The notes under the pieces are model-generated. The model ran no database searches and was not told the DNA's origin. It saw only the letters and a program-made list of their open reading frames with translations. Of a DNA stretch of 64,000 nt, positions 1 to 11,030 are shown piece by piece. Position 1 is the stretch's first letter. Each line of letters begins with the position of its first letter. The position numbers and the translations under genes were made by a program. The stretch is from Panax quinquefolius (lineage: Eukaryota; Streptophyta; Magnoliopsida; Apiales; Araliaceae), in the NCBI GenBank assembly GCA_020205615.1, contig CM035153.1, positions 77,258,471-77,322,470 of the forward strand. The letters run 5' to 3'.

Positions 1-1382
1 TACTATCTCGTCCTGGTTCTAACTCTATAACGTGGTTCGGGTCTTTCACATATTTACTGAAGTACAGATATGTGAAACACATTATGAACACGAGACATAC
101 TTTGAGGTAACGCAAGTCTATAGGCTACATTTCCTACTCGGTCAAGAATTTGAAATGGACCAATAAATCGTGGATTGAGCTTTCCTCTCTTCCCAAATCT
201 TGTAACTCCTTCCATGGAGCAACTCGCAACAATACATGATCCTCTATACTAAATTCCACGTCCTTTCGATGAAGATCCGCATAACTCTTTTGTTGATCTT
301 GTGCCGCTTTGTATACGTTGTCGAATCATTTGGATCTTTTCTAGTGTCATACGTATTTAACTCGGGTCCCAACAATGTTGCTTCACCCACCTCATCCCAA
401 CATATTGGAGAGCGACACTTTCGTCCCATATAATGCTTCAAATGGAGCCACACCTATACTTGCGATAATCTGTTGTTATAGGAGAATTCCACCAATGGTA
501 AATACTTATCCCAACCGCCCTTGAAAGTCAGGACACAGAGTCTTAATAGATCTTCAAGAGTTTGAATAGTCCTCTCGATTGTCCGTCCTGCTTGAGGATG
601 GTATGCGAACTAAATCGCAAATCCGTGCCCATAGCTTTTTGCAAGCTAACCCAAAATCTTGAAGTGAATCTTGGGTCACGATCCGAAACTATGGATACTG
701 GCATGCCATGCAACCTCACAATCCCATTCACGTACATACTAGCAAGACGTTCAAGGGAATAAGTCTCCCGTATCGGCAAGAAATGAGCAGACTTGGTTAA
801 TCTATCAACAATAACCCAAATAGCATTGATGCCTTGAGAAATCGTAGGAAGACCCGTAACGAAATCCATGGTAATGTGTTCCCACTTCCATTTCGGAATC
901 TCAAGTGGTTGTAACGGACCCTTAGGTACTAGATGATTCGCCTTTACACGTTGGCAAGTTAAACACATCGAGATAAACTTTGCAATCTCTCTCTTCATAT
1001 TGTTCCACCAAAATGTATGTCGAAGATCACGATACATTTTAGTACTTCCAGGATGGATTGCAAATGGTGTATTGTGTGCCTCCATCATAATCTTGTACTT
1101 CAAATCAGAGTCGTTGGGAACATAAAGTCTAGAGTGGACTCGAAGTATTCCTTTTTCATTAATTCTCGCTTCCGGAATAACTCCTTCTTGTACTTTCTTC
1201 TTTATACGCATCAGCTCCGGGTTGGTGGCTTGAGCAACCTTAACTTTTTCTATTAAAGTTGGCTCTATGCATATACTTGACATCATCGCACTCATTCCCG
1301 CATATGATCTTCTACTCAACGCGTCAGCTAACACGTTCGCTTTACCAGGATGGTATTGAATAGTGTGGTCGTAGTCTTTCAA
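1..1382 (-). pseudogene. E1 integrase, C-terminal part of pol (broken)
   Basis: The longest open stretch is 543-1382 (279 codons, minus strand). It opens in the RNase H tail (motif YHPGKANVLADALSRRSY) and continues through the integrase zinc region (H near HNTPFAIHPGSTK, then CLTCQR) into the catalytic core: MDFVTGLP supplies the first Asp, SDRDPRFTS the second, and the region around residue 260 should hold the Glu. The frame shifts at about 565, where the expected QSERTIQ-type motif becomes QSRGLFK. Homology then continues in other frames through VGEATLLGPEL (about 360-400) to HNVFHIS near base 70. The gene would cut and join cDNA into host DNA if intact; here it is disrupted and truncated by the window edge. 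Confidence 0.88.
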
Positions 1383-2560
1383 TAGCTCGAGCCAACGTCA
1401 TTTGCCGCAGCATGTTGAGTTCTTTTTTGAGTGAAGAAATATTTAAGGCTTATATGGTCCGAATATATCTCCACTTTCTCCCCATATAGATAATGCCTCC
1501 ATATCTTTAGCGCAAAACGATTGCGCTAACTCTAGATCATGAGTAGGATAATTCCTCTCATACTCTTTAAGTTGTCGCGAGGCATAAAGCTATGACTTTT
1601 CCACGTTGCATGAGAACACATCCTAACCCTTTGCACGAAGCATCGTCAGTAGATAACAAATCCATCCGAACCAGATGGTATTGTTAGAACAGTCTTAAAA
1701 TAAGTCTCCTCTTAAGCTCTTGGAAACTTTTCTCGCATTCTTCGCTCCCAACGAATTTTGTATCCTTCCGAGTTAGCCGAGTTAATGGAGTTGCGATTCG
1801 AGAAAACCCTTCCACGAATCTCCGATAATAACCAATTGAGACCCGTAAAGCTACGTACTTGATCCACCGACTTTGGTTGCTCCCAACTTTGTATTGCTTT
1901 AATCTTGGCAGGGTCCACAGATACTCCATGTTTTGACACCACATGCCCAAGGAATGCTACTTCCTCGCCCGTAACTCGCATTTCTTCAATTTGGCATATA
2001 GTTTGTTTTCACGAAGCCTCCGGAGTACCAAATTTCAAATGGTGCTCATGATCTTCACGACTTTTGGAATATATGAGGATGTCATCAATAAAAACAACAA
2101 CGAATCCCGATCCAAATATTCCTTGAATACTCGGTTCATCATATCCATGAAAGCCGCAGGGAGCATTAGTTAGTCCGAAAGACATGACTAAGAATTCATA
2201 ATGCCCATACCGAAGTTCAAAGGCGGTCTTTGGAATATCCTCGCCTCTAATCTTCACCGATGATATCCGAATCGAAGATCAATTTTTGAAAAGAATTGTA
2301 CCCCTTACAAAATCGGGTCAAACAAGTCATCAATACGAGGTAGAGGATACCTATTCTTGATGGTGACATGGTTCAATTCCCCGATAGTCAATACAAAGTC
2401 ACATACTCCCGCCTTTCTTCTTTACGAAATAAAACAGAGCACCCCAAGGAGATGTACTTGGATTTAATGAAACCGATGTCCAACAATTCCTCAGAGTTGG
2501 ACCTTTAACTCCTGAAGTTCAATAGGAGCCATTCGATATGGGGTTTTAGAAATGGGCTTT
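1310..2560 (-). pseudogene. E1 reverse transcriptase and RNase H (broken)
   Basis: Overlapping minus-strand frames at 2009-2257, 1712-1981 and 1684-1950 carry RT palm sequence. MSFGLTNAP is followed by [18 protein letters not shown], where FIDD is the catalytic metal-binding box (about 2085-2105). The connection motif [18 protein letters not shown] (about 1890-1960) comes next. RNase H sequence is scattered over 1310-1700, including the region that reads [19 protein letters not shown] in homologues. At least three frameshifts separate these pieces. Upstream, 2260-2560 matches the RT N-terminal fingers at reduced quality. The order RT then RNase H then integrase matches E5. Confidence 0.85.
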
Positions 2561-3047
2561 GTACCGTGTTCAAGATCAAGAAGAATTCAACTTCACGCTC
2601 GGGGTAGACCAGGGAAGTTCTTCAGAAATACGTCGTGAAATTCAATAACAACAGAATATTATTCAAATTTGACGTGTCTTTATTCAAATCCATAACATGG
2701 GCTAAGAAAGCTTGACATCCGCTTTTCAATAAACGAATAGCTTTATGATTAGATATGACATGATTGATTTTAATGGTTTAGTTGCTTGAATTGCATACAA
2801 CGGGTTGGTTAGGAATATGAAAACTAACAACCTTACAAAAATAATCAATTTTGGCATGATGAGTAGTTAACCAATCAATCCCTAAAATCACATCAAAAGC
2901 AAGTATCTTTAAAGATATAAGGTCAATGGTGTAAGGTGATGGTGCCAACTTGAATCAAACAAGATTTATAAATAGTGGATGTGATGAAAGTTTCTCCTAA
3001 CGGAGTTTCCACAGATAGGTCAAAGTCTAATTTCTCCTGAGTCAAGT

Positions 3048-3242
3048 TTAAACGTTGAGCACATGCAGAGAGATAAATGAATGGGTAGCACCTTGATCAA
3101 GTAAGGTATAAACTTCGCAAGAATTTATAAATAGCTTACCCGTGATCACCTCGTTTGGGTTCCTCGCATTTTGACCACCATAACAAACGCTTTTCCCGTA
3201 ATCGTTGACTTTGACTTTTCTCGGGATGATCTTTTGAGTCAC
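3048..3242 (-). pseudogene. E1 retroviral-type aspartic protease fragment
   Basis: An open frame of 64 codons contains GKLFINSCEVYTLLDQGATHSFIS. The D-x-G-A-T core is the half-site of a retropepsin-like protease that would dimerise and cut the Gag-Pol polyprotein. It lies between the gag zinc-knuckle region and RT, as expected for gypsy. The downstream flap region (2700-3050) can be followed only in broken frames. The catalytic Asp is present in this fragment. Confidence 0.8.
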
Positions 3243-3269
3243 CGTCCCCTCACTGAACTAGGTTTCGCT

Positions 3270-4358
3270 ACTGCATAATTTTCGAGCGATATGTCCTTCC
3301 TTTCCACAATTATAGCATACCTTTAACTGTTGTGGACAGTTTGACCGATATGTCCTCTTTCCCACATTTATAGCATATGACCGGTGGTCGTTCTCCTCCC
3401 TTAGAACCGATTCTTCACGCAGATCTGTGCCTTCACATGGTCGTTGTTAAATCTCCTCTTTTAAAATCTCCTCCCGACTCGCTTCTTCTATTTTCATGGC
3501 CATGATTACCACCAGAGTGGTTACCATTTTGTCCGTCTGTTTTTTCTCATTGGTTATCATTATTTCATTGATCGCTATCTCCTAAGACGATCCTCGGTTA
3601 TGGTCCCTCGGTTGAACATACTCGTTATCTCGCTCTAACAATTGAGCCCAATAACAACATCTCTGAATAGAGAGAAAATTTATGAAAATGAGATCTTGGC
3701 GTATCTATCGGGTTTCAAACCACTAAGAAACATCCGCGTCATACGCTCCTCATTCTCCACCAAATGAGGTGCAAACCTCGATAACTCGCAAACTTTGCCT
3801 CGTCTCGAGACACCGCCATGTTGTTTTGTTCTAATATGATGAACTCCACTTCCTTCATATGATGAACACTTTCGTGAAAGTATTTGTCATTAAATAGTTT
3901 CTAAAACGTCTCCCAAGACATCTTTGAGTCTTGGTGGATGGAGTGCGCTTCACGATTCCCACCGTAGTCCGCCTCACCACGGAACATAAAGGTGGCGAAT
4001 GGAACCTTCGTTCCTCAAGTGCATCCCAAGACATCGAATATCTTGGTAATTTGCTTGACCCATGTTTCCGCCATGATCGGATCTGGCTTTCCCTTAAATT
4101 CGGTGGTCCCAACTCTTTGAAATCGCTTGGTACGTGACAACCCATGAATTGTTATCATTTCCTCCTATATTTTGAACACGAGTCTCCTCGTCGATTTTGC
4201 ATGAACGCAAAAAAAGCTTCTAAACATCCCCTCGTTCATCATCTCTTTCGGTGGTGTTGTTCATAGGAGGAACATTGCCACTGTTGTACGTTCTCCTCGT
4301 TGGTGAGTATAAGCGTCTCCTGGGTCTCATTTCCATTGTTAATATTCACAATCGACAT
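3270..4358 (-). pseudogene. E1 gag (broken), with zinc-knuckle remnants
   Basis: The start codon is read at 4358-4356 because the E5 copy starts identically (MSI-NINNGNE) just after its LTR and PBS. The capsid-like region is spread over 3650-4150. Two CCHC zinc-knuckle remnants (CYKCGKE and a second CYNCGKEGH-like motif) lie at about 3280-3395. Multiple frameshifts prevent a single product. In intact elements Gag forms the cytoplasmic particle and binds genomic RNA through the knuckles. Confidence 0.8.
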
Positions 4359-4532
4359 TCTCAAATCTCAAGTTATAAAACAAGGGTTAATTAAGGAAAT
4401 CAATATATCACATAATATCCCTATATACCGACCAACTAACAAATAAGCTTAGGTAGCACACACTAGCGAAGGATTTACTCGCTCTCCCTCCTAGTTCTAT
4501 TCCCCGATCTCCGCCAGAGATCATATCCCTAA

Positions 4533-4543
4533 GCTCGATACCA
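4533..4543 (-). other. E1 primer-binding site (initiator tRNA-Met type)
   Basis: Directly inside the LTR the minus strand reads TGGTATCGAGC. This matches the complement of plant initiator tRNA-Met, TGGTATCAGAGC, except that CAGAG has become CGAG. It fixes this LTR as the 5' LTR and the element as minus-strand. Confidence 0.75.
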
Positions 4544-4545
4544 AC

Positions 4546-7160
4546 CGTGACGCCCCCCCAAATAGGTATACATCACCCATTCGAAAGTTGTCAATACATG
4601 GTACGTAAACAACTACAACTTTATTATTACAACAATAAAATCGTGAGTTTGAATACAAATATTATCTTCTAGAAAATATCTATACTCGGATAAATCCTCA
4701 TCACATTTATTGATACATTATTTTACAAAATGGTGAGGACTACTAAATAACTCTCTCTAGAACTTTCATTCCATACCCAGGCTAAATACTCGCCATATAT
4801 TCTCGCCTCCCGAGAAGAAAAATGGAACAAAAAGGAAAAGGGTGAGCTCAACTAGCCCAGTAAAGAATATTATGACTAAGATAATATACAACAAATTATC
4901 GTTAGTCTTCAACATGGAAAAATCTAATAGAATACAATAGACAACAAATTTTAAATCAATATTCGCAGCGGAAATAATAATTCATTAGAAGAGTTAAGTA
5001 GAGAATGCAAACTACTATTTTCTATGTATGAATTTAAAAGTTCATCGCCTCATCTTTTATCCCCAGTAACATCAATCAATATATATCCGAATCAAATATT
5101 CATCTTTTGCACTACAGCCAAAGATATTCATCACCGGTCATGTTCATCTAAACACTGCTCATCTTTGCACTACTGGGCCAAAGATATTCTTCGAAATCAT
5201 TCATCTTTTGCACTACAAAAGCAAAGATATTCAATAATATCATCATTTAAGACCGAGGATGATGAAAATATTTTTAAAGAAACGAATCTAGTGAAACAAA
5301 ATGACAAGGATTAAGGATTAAGGATTAAGGATTCGTACTTTGTTTTATCCATGTCCAACAATACCTCAAAATAATCATAGTGGTGTAAAATTCAAGAATG
5401 ATCAAAACATGGATACAATCAAAGCTAGTATCCACAATAGATATTTTAGATTTAAAGGAAAATTTTCATTTTTTGATGAATAGTCTTGAGTATTCGTGAA
5501 TAAGATCAGATATCGTGAATATAGGTCAGATATCGTGAATAAGTAACTCAGACACCAAAAGTTTCAAATTTGATAAAACTTGGATCAATATTTCAAAGAT
5601 AATGATATTGAAGAATAACATCATTACGAAAAAATAATAATATCCCTTACCTCGAAAGATCAAGATTTCTAAATTTGAAACACTTGACATAAAGGCTATG
5701 ACTTGAACTTGCAATCCGATAGCAATACTCAAAATATACTCAAAATACTCACAAGAATACGCTCGATAATATAGAGAGAGAAAACTTCAGTTTCTGGTGT
5801 AATTTTCAATTCTAACCTAAGCACCCTATTTATAGGAAAATGCTTAGAACACTAAAGCAGAAAATTTATTAAAATATTAATTTATTAATTTTTATTCCTA
5901 CGCCCACATTTAGAGATCTAAATTCAGCCACTTCTAACACATGCAAGACCCACAATAATGACAAAAAATGTTTTTGTCATTTTAAATATTTTATACTTCC
6001 AAAAATCAATTATTTCGGAGCTTCGAAACTTCAATAATTCACAATAAATAGCCCTTTTGTCAGAAAATTCAAAACTCGTGACTTTTTATAGGAAATTCAA
6101 TTCTCTACAACTTTACAGAAGAAAGTTTTTCCGAATTCCAAATGTAAATTGACCAAAAATCCATAAGCGAGGCGATTTTACGGTGCTATAATCAAATTTC
6201 AATCAATAAATGGGGTCCACCGACATGTTTAACATGTTTTAAACATTTATTATAACAAAATACTCTTCCTCCTCAGATACTCATATATCCCACATTACGT
6301 TGTAAAAATATCACCATTATTATATTATTAAAATATAATAATATATTTAAATGAATTATTTTATCGAAAAAGATAAAATTTCAATTTTCAACAAATGTCA
6401 CATTAAAATTTTCTCCATCTATATCCACATAAAATCAATATTTTCTCATCATATGAATCAATAATTAATTATTCACAAATAATATTACGTAATCACAATA
6501 TTGACAACTGTAGTTCCTGGAAAGAGGGGTTTTCCAATAAGAATTTCTCCTTATCATGCGCAATTAGGTGACCAAACCTCTCCTTAGATAGAACTTTCTA
6601 GACATTGCCAATAATGTTATCTAATAATATTATCCAGATAATATGAATTATTGCTTCGATAATGAAAAATCTTGTAATAATGACAATTATTGAAACAACA
6701 AAGAATATAAAATATCAACGCAAAATTATTAAATCAATAAAATATTGAACAATAATTACCGTAACCATTATTGAGTAGTGCCTTCTTACGTAAGAATCAA
6801 TAATTGGTGTAATATCGCGTCTTTATTGTGTTTTAACCAATAGAGTATTTTAACAAGATTAATTCTGAATAACTACTTCTGTTGTTATGTTTAAACAACT
6901 TATATTTGCTGCTTTTCTTCATCCAATCGCTTTCAGTTATGGGGCCCATAAAGATCGTGCGTCATGCATAAATATTCTCCGACAGCAAGAATATTCCACG
7001 ACCAAACTAATATTTTCCGACAACAATGAATATTTTATAACCACTTGCTTATTTGAAATTTTTGCGTATTTTACCCATAACTATCCACATTAATCAAATC
7101 CACCCTTACTATTTCAATATAGAAAATTATATTTCATTAATAATAAGTTGGGGTCTTACA
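4546..7160 (-). repeat. E1 5' LTR (about 2.6 kb)
   Basis: On the minus strand it starts TGTAAGACCCCAACTT at 7160 and ends GGGGGGCGTCACG at 4546. The final CA has become CG. Its start, end and interior match the two E5 LTRs, so all three belong to one family. A TATA box lies at 5827-5834. Hairpin motifs with the GTAGTG-type loop lie near 5115-5235, in the region expected to be transcribed. No coding content. Confidence 0.92.
5827..5834 (-). promoter_or_regulatory. E1 LTR TATA box
   Basis: TATAAATA on the minus strand, followed by the GGGTGCTTAGG context that also follows the TATA box in both E5 LTRs. It is the likely core promoter for element RNA. Confidence 0.65.
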
Positions 7161-8271
7161 TTTTATACCTCCTTTATGCTTCCATACTTGATTTATGATC
7201 CATGATCTTGATCCTGGCTTGCTAACGATCACACTAGTAACTGATTCACTTAATATTTTCGTGGCTAAGGAGAGAGAAACGTTTGGTTGAGTGTAAGGAT
7301 GCAAATGAGCTTGGTTTGGTGACTTTCCCTCTTTTTGATCTATATATAAAATGATAAAATGCAATGGCTGATCATGTGATCAGTTGTTGGCTGATTAAAG
7401 TTGCTTTCTAGACCACATGGCTAGCCTAGGGTTGGTCACCAACTCCTTACTAGGGCTAGATCTACACTCCACCTCATTATAATATTAAAAAGGGTAGTTT
7501 GGTCATTTGACTTATAAAGTGAATGGCAACTTGGTAACTTCTCATAATCATTAGGTTTTAACTCTTAGGGTTTGACCCTTAGGGTTTAACCCTAAAGTTT
7601 TATTAATTTAAATTTCTAAGCTTTGCTAATTAGGTTCTAAAAATAGAAAATTATAATTAGGGTTCCCTAATTATAGTAAAGTTTACTAATCACATTCAAG
7701 TTTGCTAATTAGGGTTAAGGTTTCCTAATTAACATTAAACTCTATAAATTAATAATTAGGTTTTCTCTAATTGTACATTAGGGTTTCCAACATTAGAAAT
7801 TAGGGCTTTCTAATTAATCAACTAGGGTTATCCCTAATTATACTTACAATTAATAACATAAAAACTTTATACTTATCTTCAAGCTTCCCAATTAGGGTTT
7901 TATTATTCCGAATTAGGGTTGCGGATTCCCGAAACTGAAATTAGGGTTTCCATAGCCAGTAATAGGGTTTCTTATCAATTGTTAGGGTTTTCTAACTGAA
8001 CGTCGAGGTTCTAAAATATTATTAGTGTTTATGACTGATATAGTTTATCTGGTCAACCCTTGACCCTTAATCATATACTGCACACACATATGACCATATA
8101 CACAGATATTCTTAACACTGGAAACCTTCACCAAAAGTTTTTTTAAAATTCACAAAATTCATTCCCAAAAATGTCAAATACATACACTTATTTTCTGTCT
8201 AGGTCTATTATTTAACCTCTATTCAATCTTTTAAGATTTTATTAAATTGTCTAAATTCTTGGGTTGTCACA
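7161..8271 (-). repeat. E2: LTR fragment of another gypsy element
   Basis: On the minus strand the piece starts TGTGACAACCCAAGAATT at 8271, a terminus typical of plant gypsy LTRs (compare E11, TGTGACAACC). It runs to 7161, where E1 interrupts it. A TATA-like TATATATAGATC lies on the minus strand near 7340. The region has many AACCCTAA-like words, discussed under rejected items. The rest of the LTR would lie beyond E1, outside the window. No coding content is seen. Confidence 0.6.
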
Positions 8272-8305
8272 GTGACCGCCAATTTTCAATTAAACTGTTA
8301 TATGA

Positions 8306-8308
<3 letters not shown>

Positions 8309-8336
<28 letters not shown>
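8309..8336. repeat. (TG)n microsatellite
   Basis: About 14 TG units inside E3. The related E7 LTR has a (CA)n at the equivalent place (36276-36297), so the microsatellite seed predates the split of the two LTRs. Confidence 0.95.
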
Positions 8337-8763
8337 AGTGTGAGTCAATGTGCAGTTATCAAGAAGTAGTGCTATGCCTCGTTTGCACCTATATACAAAG
8401 GGTTTGAATTTTGTATAAAAGTTTAGTTTTAACAAGATATAGCAATGGTGTTTTGTAAAAGAGGTTTTTCAAACCCTTAGGCTCAATAGTAATTGAGGCT
8501 TTTGATACTTCCATTTTATTATATGTTCGGCTTGATTGCTTTTATTTTTGAGATGCGAGGCATCTTCGAGAAAATAATATACATAGCAGTGCCAAACTCC
8601 TTATGGGCATGAGAGCCATCTAAGGAAATTCAAACACCGTGAATAATGTACAAGCTGATTACAACCGAAAATATCCATCATGGGAATCGAATCTAGATTC
8701 AGGAGACTGAATCTGTGATCACATGTTTCTTAGGCTCACATGATGTTTTAGTCTATATAAAAG

Positions 8764-8764
<1 letters not shown>

Positions 8765-8799
<35 letters not shown>
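8765..8799. repeat. (AT)n microsatellite
   Basis: Uninterrupted TA/AT run of about 35 bases at the left edge of the E3 minisatellite. Confidence 0.95.
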
Positions 8800-8803
<4 letters not shown>

Positions 8804-9042
8804 CGATCAACCACCACGAAGCAACTCAATGGGGGATTTTAAATATAAATATATAAAAGCTATAAATATATTTATATAAAAACGATCAACCGCCACGAAG
8901 TAAACTCCAGACTGGATGAAATGTAAAGAAAGCGATAAATGGCTACGAAGTAAACTCTAGGCCTGACAGAAATGTAAATATATATATAAAAGATGTAAAC
9001 GTACTGGATATATATTGATCCAGGCTCGGTTCGTCAACTCGA

Positions 9043-9093
<51 letters not shown>

Positions 9094-9470
9094 CGGTAAA
9101 TGCACCGGATATTATATCCAGGCTTAATCAAACATAGTTTGATGATAATAATTTATATATAAGTATTTATATATATAAAAGTAGTAAACGCTTTGGATAT
9201 AAATCCAGGCTCATTGAGTAGAGTTCGACCACAGTTTATATATAAATATATATATATATATATAAAAGCAATAAACGCTCCGGATGTGAATCCACGCTCC
9301 GGATGTGAATCAAAGCTCATCGAACAGAGTTCAACAATAGTTTATATATATAAATATATATATAAAAGCAATAAATGCTCCGGACATGAGTCCAAGCTCA
9401 ATCGAGGCATAACTCGATAATGTTAGTACAAATATATATATATAATTATATATATACAAAAGAAATAAAA
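8800..9470 (-). repeat. AT-rich minisatellite within E3
   Basis: Diverged units of roughly 80-130 bases, each with a block like AAACGCTCCGGATGTGAATC, then CAGGCTCAT, then GAACAGAGTTC, separated by TATATAAATATATA spacers of variable length. About six units can be followed. An (AT)n run at 9044-9090 is one expanded spacer. The E7 LTR has no such array, so it grew after the two LTR lineages split. Confidence 0.8.
9044..9090. repeat. (AT)n microsatellite
   Basis: Perfect AT run of about 47 bases forming one spacer of the surrounding minisatellite. Confidence 0.95.
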
Positions 9471-9765
9471 AGCCACAGACCGAAGTCCGGGCATACGCAC
9501 ACAACACGACTCTCAACGTGAATAATTGTGTGTGCAAAAAGTGGAGAAAGGCTTTAAGAAATGTAAGATGTCTTACAGTGGGTTGCCAAGAAGACTTCAA
9601 ATGGCTTTAATTAAATGAACACTCGATTTTCACCGGTAAAATATAGCACAATATAAGCTCACAAGTGTTTAAAATGAGAAAGCACTCAGTTTATAGTGTG
9701 TAAAGAACAAATAGGATAGGGCTTCCTCGCCTTTTCTCTCTGCAAAATGGCCACCCCAAGCCCTC

Positions 9766-9773
9766 TATTTATA
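9766..9773 (-). promoter_or_regulatory. E3 LTR TATA box inside a palindrome
   Basis: TATAAATA on the minus strand, about 1 kb from the LTR start. It lies inside the perfect inverted repeat CCCTCTAT-TT-ATAGAGGG at 9761-9778. The pyrimidine/purine-rich flank is typical of a plant LTR transcription start region. Confidence 0.6.
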
Positions 9774-10189
9774 GAGGGGGGAATCGCAGGTGTACCTTGG
9801 TAGCCGCAAATGCACTTGCGGCTGCCCGGGGTGCCCCGGCTCTGCGGGTCCCGCTGTCTCGAAGTACATGCACGCATGCAATGCCATGTCCACTTAAACT
9901 TTCAGAACTTCAATTCGAGCACCTGATTGAGGTGTATAAGACCTTTTTTGGAATGCTGTTGTTGAGAGTTACATAAATGACATGGGATTAAAGTTAATAC
10001 GAAGTCAGGAAGATGGGACCATGCCTAGGTCTTCAGGCTTCAAATTCTATCTGGTGTGCTATCTTGTATAATAGTCACTCGGGATTGGAGCTCATGTTCT
10101 TGTAGGACATTGCTGTGTAGAATGTATGCTGAAATAATGTTGAGATGGTGCAATGTGAGATCGAGGTGGCAAAATAATGATTTTGCCCC

Positions 10190-10710
10190 TCACTGGGGTT
10201 ATCTCCGGTTTGAGCTGATGTAGCAGTCGTTGCTCAGGCTTGTCTCTGAGATTGGGCTGCTGTGAGTGCAAAATGTTTTCAGGGTTGTCTCTGAGGTGTG
10301 CCTGACCTTCCAGGGTTGTCTCCAGGGTTGGAACTGAGTGCCTCGGGGTTATCTCCAAGGTTGAAGCTGACTGCAAGGGGTTGAAATTAGCATTTTCAGG
10401 GTTATCTCCGGAACTACAACTGCACTTCTCGGGGTTGTCTCCGAGGTTGGAACTGGAACTCCCGGGATTGTCTCCGGGACTGAGTATCTCGGGGTTGTCT
10501 CCGAGATAAAAAACTAATAATTCCGGGGTTATCTCCGGAACTGGAAATACACTCCTCGGGGTTGTCTCCGAGGTTGAAATTAAAAATCCCGGGGTTATCT
10601 CTAGAACTGGAATTGGTTATTTCGGAGTTGTCTCCGAGATGGTAAGACTGATAATTCTGCGATTGTCTCCAGAATTGGAGCTGCTTTGTCCTCCATGGTT
10701 ATCTCTGAAA
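10190..10710 (-). repeat. E3 hairpin array: conserved loop, variable paired stems
   Basis: About 15 units at roughly 33-base spacing. Each has the plus-strand loop GGTTRTCT (variants GATTGTCT, AGTTGTCT, GCTTGTCT) flanked by two complementary arms. Perfect or near-perfect stems: CTCAG/CTGAG (10233), CTCGG/CCGAG (10428), TCCCGG/CCGGGA (10460), TATCTCGG/CCGAGATA (10485), TTCCGG/CCGGAA (10521), CCTCGG/CCGAGG (10554), ATTTCGG/CCGAGAT (10619), AATTCTG/CAGAATT (10653, longer loop). Units near 10308, 10586 and 10690 are decayed. The array lies 50-580 bases inside the LTR, upstream of the TATA box, so it would appear at the RNA 3' end. Confidence 0.85.
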
Positions 10711-10902
10711 GACGATTCTTCCCTCCTATAATGTTAGTAACATGAATGCAATATTTTGAGTGTCTGCACTGAACAATGTGTTATACAACTAATTAATAAC
10801 TTTGCCCAGCGTAGTGTTTACGGTTGAAATTTAGTTATAACTTACAGAGCTAACTCTTGCCCATCTCTGCTTGACACGTCCCTTCCTCATCTCAAAACAA
10901 AC

Positions 10903-10963
10903 TTTAAATTAAAGATCTGTCTGTTAGTGTGTATCTTGATTTCACACGGATCTTTAATTTAAA
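10903..10963. repeat. 15-base perfect inverted repeat with 31-base loop
   Basis: TTTAAATTAAAGATC at 10903-10917 is the exact reverse complement of 10949-10963. Could be a hairpin or the end of a small decayed inverted-repeat element. No TSD was recognised around it. Confidence 0.8.
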
Positions 10964-11030
10964 ATGAATATGCTGACGAAAAATATAAATTTGAACAAGA
11001 GGAAGAAACTTATAATATTATATCAGCTTA

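Larger units (their letters stand above)
1..7160 (-). mobile_element. E1: Tekay/Del-like Ty3/gypsy retrotransposon, partial
   Basis: Minus-strand gypsy element. Its 5' LTR is at 4546-7160, the primer-binding site follows at 4533-4543, and gag, protease, RT, RNase H and integrase run in that order down to base 1. The domain order with integrase last defines Ty3/gypsy. The long LTR and the close match to E5, whose coding region ends in a chromodomain-like tail, suggest the Tekay/Del chromovirus lineage (inference). The window edge cuts the element near the end of integrase, so the chromodomain and 3' LTR lie outside. E1 appears to have inserted into LTR fragment E2, which resumes at 7161. The TSD cannot be checked because the other end is missing. 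Coding frames are broken many times, so it is not autonomous. Confidence 0.9.
8272..10768 (-). repeat. E3: Tat-like gypsy LTR, 3' part cut by E2
   Basis: On the minus strand it begins TGCAGACACTCAAAAT at 10768 and aligns in order with the E7 LTR start (TGTAGACACCCGAAATT) and with E12. Shared landmarks are the early hairpins, the GTGCAYTTGCGGCT segment near 9800-9830, and the stretch reading AAACCT...TTTTACAAAACA...CAAACCCTT...TAGGT with a CA repeat near 8309. It stops at 8272, where E2 begins, so the LTR 3' end is missing. It holds its own AT-rich minisatellite (8800-9470) that E7 lacks. No coding content. Confidence 0.82.

Noticed and set aside
3855..4145. 96-codon minus-strand frame and its plus-strand partner 3931-4137
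   Set aside because: Both are shadow frames across the broken E1 gag; the homologous gag frame is different.
7540..8040. Many TTAGGGTTT-like words suggesting an interstitial telomere
   Set aside because: Spacing is irregular, units are imperfect and mixed with AATT words, and the stretch lies inside a recognisable gypsy LTR fragment (E2). AACCCTAATT words are common in such LTRs.
10190..10710. CRISPR-like array (regular short repeats at about 33 bases)
   Set aside because: The region is inside a plant LTR, the repeat is a conserved loop with variable arms and not a constant repeat with unique spacers, and no cas-like gene is present.
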